From the NCBI RefSeq assembly GCF_007655305.1, contig NZ_VLOG01000012.1, positions 46,041-110,040 of the forward strand: 64,000 nt of DNA, in the 5' to 3' direction. The notes below the pieces were generated by a model. It saw nothing but the letters and a program-made list of their open reading frames with translations, did not search any database and was not told the origin of the DNA. The translations under genes and the position numbers were made by a program. Positions 62,201 to 64,000 of this stretch are shown here, piece by piece. This stretch comes from Algoriphagus algorifonticola. Its GTDB lineage: Bacteria > Bacteroidota > Bacteroidia > Cytophagales > Cyclobacteriaceae. Positions within the stretch are counted from its first letter, which is position 1. Every line of letters starts with the position of its first letter.

Positions 62201-63886
62201 ATGAAGGATTTTCCGTGGTTTAAACATTACCCTGCCTCTGTTGAAAAAGAAGTGAATTGTGAAGCATACTCCAGTGTTGCAGATTTATTCGATGAAAGCG
62301 TTGAGAAATACAAAGATGCAGTCGCCTATGAATGTATGGGTAAGACAATGTCTTTCAATCAAGTAAATGAATACAGTGCTCATTTTGCTTCTTACCTGAC
62401 TGAGGAATTAAAGTTGAAAAAGGGTTCCCGCGTGGCAATCCAAATGCCTAATATTCTTCAATATCCCGTGGTGATGTTTGGTGCCCTGAGGGCTGGAATG
62501 GTTGTAGTAAATACCAATCCGCTTTATACATCTTCCGAGATGAAGCATCAGTTCAATGATTCTGGGGCAGATGTAATCGTGATCGTTGCCAACTTTGCCT
62601 ACAACTTGGAGAAAATCCTTCATGAAATTCCCGCTAAACATGTCATAATAACAGAATTAGGGGATATGTTGGGTGGTTTCAAAGGCACTTTGGTGAACTT
62701 GGTGGTGAAGCATATCAAAAAAATGGTTCCTGCTTACAGTATTCCCAATGCTGTTTCTTTGAAATCCACACTTTCAAAAGGAGCTAAGCATAGCTTCAAA
62801 AAACCAAAGATTTCTCTTCAAGATACCGCTTTCCTGCAATATACAGGAGGAACTACAGGAGTTTCCAAAGGTGCAGAGTTAACCCATGGCAATATAGTAG
62901 CCAACATGCAGCAGATTTCTGCTTGGATGAAACCTAAGTTGAAAGAGCGAGAGGAAATTGTAATTACTGCTTTGCCATTATATCATATTTTCGCCTTGAC
63001 AGTGAATTGTTTGGCTATGCTAAAAATTGGAGCACATAACCTTTTGATCACCAATCCAAGGGATATGAAGGCCTTTTGCAAAGACCTATCCAAGCATCAA
63101 TTCACGGTTTTCACAGGTGTAAATACCTTGTTCAATGGACTTCTCAATCAAGAGGCATTTTTGAATCTTGACTTCAGCAAATTAAAGATCGCAGTAGGAG
63201 GAGGGATGGCTGTTCAGAAAGTTACTGCCGAAAAGTGGAAAAAAGTTACTGGAGTTCCTTTAGCAGAGGGGTATGGCTTGACAGAGACTGCACCAGTAGC
63301 TACATGTAATCCTATTGATGGAACTGAGAGAATTGGGACAATTGGAATTCCTTTGCCAAATACGGAAGTTATGATTGCCAATGACGAGGGTGAACCATTG
63401 GGATTAGGAGAAAGAGGAGAGATTTTGATTAAAGGACCTCAAGTGATGAAAGGCTATTGGAATCGTCCCAAGGAAACCGCAAATGTAATGCATGGAGATT
63501 GGTTTAAGTCAGGAGATATTGGAGTTATGGATGAAGATGGCTTCTTCAAAATCGTGGATAGAAAGAAGGAAATGATACTAGTTTCTGGGTTTAATGTCTA
63601 TCCTAATGAAGTTGAAGATTGTATAGCTTCCTGTCCAGGAGTACTAGAAGTCGGGGTAATTGGAATGCCGGATCCTAAATCAACTGAGAAAGTGGTAGCC
63701 TATGTAGTAGCAAAAGATCAAAGTCTGAAGGCTGAGACTGTTATAGCACATTGCCACGAATCTTTGACCAACTATAAGATTCCAAAAGAAGTATATTTTA
63801 CTGATGAGCTACCTAAATCCAATGTGGGTAAGATTCTGAGGAGAAAAATCAAAGAGGCTCATATAGAAAAGCACGGAGACAAATAA
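62201..63886 (+). CDS. Long-chain fatty-acid-CoA ligase
   Basis: Activates fatty acids for beta-oxidation. 561-residue AMP-binding enzyme: P-loop QYTGGTTGVSKGAELTH, GYGLTETAPVATCNP, adenylate motif FKSGDIGVMDEDGFFKIVDRKKEMI (parts), and C-terminal Lys in PKSNVGKILRRKIKE. FadD-like. Runs with the upstream acyl-CoA dehydrogenase; together they form a fatty-acid degradation unit. Confidence 0.93.
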   Translation: MKDFPWFKHYPASVEKEVNCEAYSSVADLFDESVEKYKDAVAYECMGKTMSFNQVNEYSAHFASYLTEELKLKKGSRVAIQMPNILQYPVVMFGALRAGMVVVNTNPLYTSSEMKHQFNDSGADVIVIVANFAYNLEKILHEIPAKHVIITELGDMLGGFKGTLVNLVVKHIKKMVPAYSIPNAVSLKSTLSKGAKHSFKKPKISLQDTAFLQYTGGTTGVSKGAELTHGNIVANMQQISAWMKPKLKEREEIVITALPLYHIFALTVNCLAMLKIGAHNLLITNPRDMKAFCKDLSKHQFTVFTGVNTLFNGLLNQEAFLNLDFSKLKIAVGGGMAVQKVTAEKWKKVTGVPLAEGYGLTETAPVATCNPIDGTERIGTIGIPLPNTEVMIANDEGEPLGLGERGEILIKGPQVMKGYWNRPKETANVMHGDWFKSGDIGVMDEDGFFKIVDRKKEMILVSGFNVYPNEVEDCIASCPGVLEVGVIGMPDPKSTEKVVAYVVAKDQSLKAETVIAHCHESLTNYKIPKEVYFTDELPKSNVGKILRRKIKEAHIEKHGDK

Positions 63887-63972
63887 AAACATTCATGAAT
63901 TAGAGCTTCACAAACGGGAATGAAAGAGTTGACTTTTCGTATAAGTAGAATATTGAGATTTACTTATCAGTT

Positions 63973-64000
63973 ATGTCGACACAAATTGAATTCGAGCAGG
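63973..64000 (+). CDS. Possible start of next gene (cut by window edge)
   Basis: ATG at 63973 opens a frame of nine codons (MSTQIEFEQ) to the edge, 86 bases after the acyl-CoA ligase stop. An earlier ATG at 63893 is closed at once. Too short to identify. Confidence 0.3.

Overview
This window looks like chromosomal DNA of an aerobic member of the Bacteroidota, most plausibly order Cytophagales (Algoriphagus/Cyclobacteriaceae-like). That placement is inference from gene content: the IPExxxVDY protein beside pyk, an lgt with a long insert, DUF3078, FAS1 lipoproteins, rhodopsin-crtY-blh, and an acpP-fabF-rnc-nadE-lgt string. Further support comes from AT-rich DNA, few Shine-Dalgarno sites and several promoter candidates of the TTTG / TAnnTTTG type. 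I see no prophage, insertion sequence, plasmid function or CRISPR array. Almost all genes are intact; only the two window edges cut genes.

Layout. 1-4.6 kb: outer-membrane proteins (an edge-cut helix-hairpin-helix barrel protein coupled to a second barrel, then a BamA/TamA-like protein with one POTRA). 4.6-10.1 kb: yidD facing an operon acpP-fabF-rnc-nadE-lgt. 10.2-14.2 kb: IPExxxVDY protein and pyk, then a four-domain FAS1 lipoprotein. 14.3-16.4 kb: LytS/LytTR two-component pair with a small envelope protein. 16.4-20.2 kb: a tightly coupled five-gene operon (receiver-HPt, receiver, 92-aa protein, PhnP-like MBL hydrolase, RqcH-like NFACT protein). 20.2-28.8 kb: miaA, pfkA, an aldo/keto reductase and two penicillin-acylase-type Ntn hydrolases flanking msrB. 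28.85-29.56 kb: a 0.7-kb non-coding region packed with short palindromes. 29.6-33.2 kb: a minus-strand metabolic operon. 33.3-35.5 kb: a probable aminolipid (glycine/ornithine lipid) acyltransferase pair plus a CoA-binding protein. 35.5-38.3 kb: phototrophy cassette (blh, crtY, proteorhodopsin). 38.6-46.3 kb: gyrB, ppk1, an SLC13 transporter, DUF202 and DUF3078. 46.6-50.1 kb: tRNA-Arg(TCG) just behind sucC, lolD-like ABC ATPase, peroxiredoxin, DMT permease. 50.2-56.1 kb: an envelope/regulatory island with a poly-Asp lipoprotein, a membrane-anchored TPR-CHAT protease-like protein, an acidic lipoprotein, an anti-sigma-like protein and an ECF sigma factor. 56.2-64 kb: NAD salvage (pncB-pncA), a thioesterase, a secreted protein, an APH-fold kinase, and beta-oxidation genes (acyl-CoA dehydrogenase, acyl-CoA ligase).

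How the parts fit. The rhodopsin has the proton-pump residues Asp89/Thr93/Glu100, and the genes needed to turn lycopene into retinal follow it directly. A terminator-like hairpin separates the pump gene from the two enzyme genes. NAD is served by pncA/pncB salvage and nadE in the same window. The least explained structures are the TPR-CHAT/sigma/anti-sigma neighbourhood, the receiver-HPt-to-RqcH operon, a 155-bp intergenic repeat present twice 40 kb apart, and the palindrome field at 29 kb.
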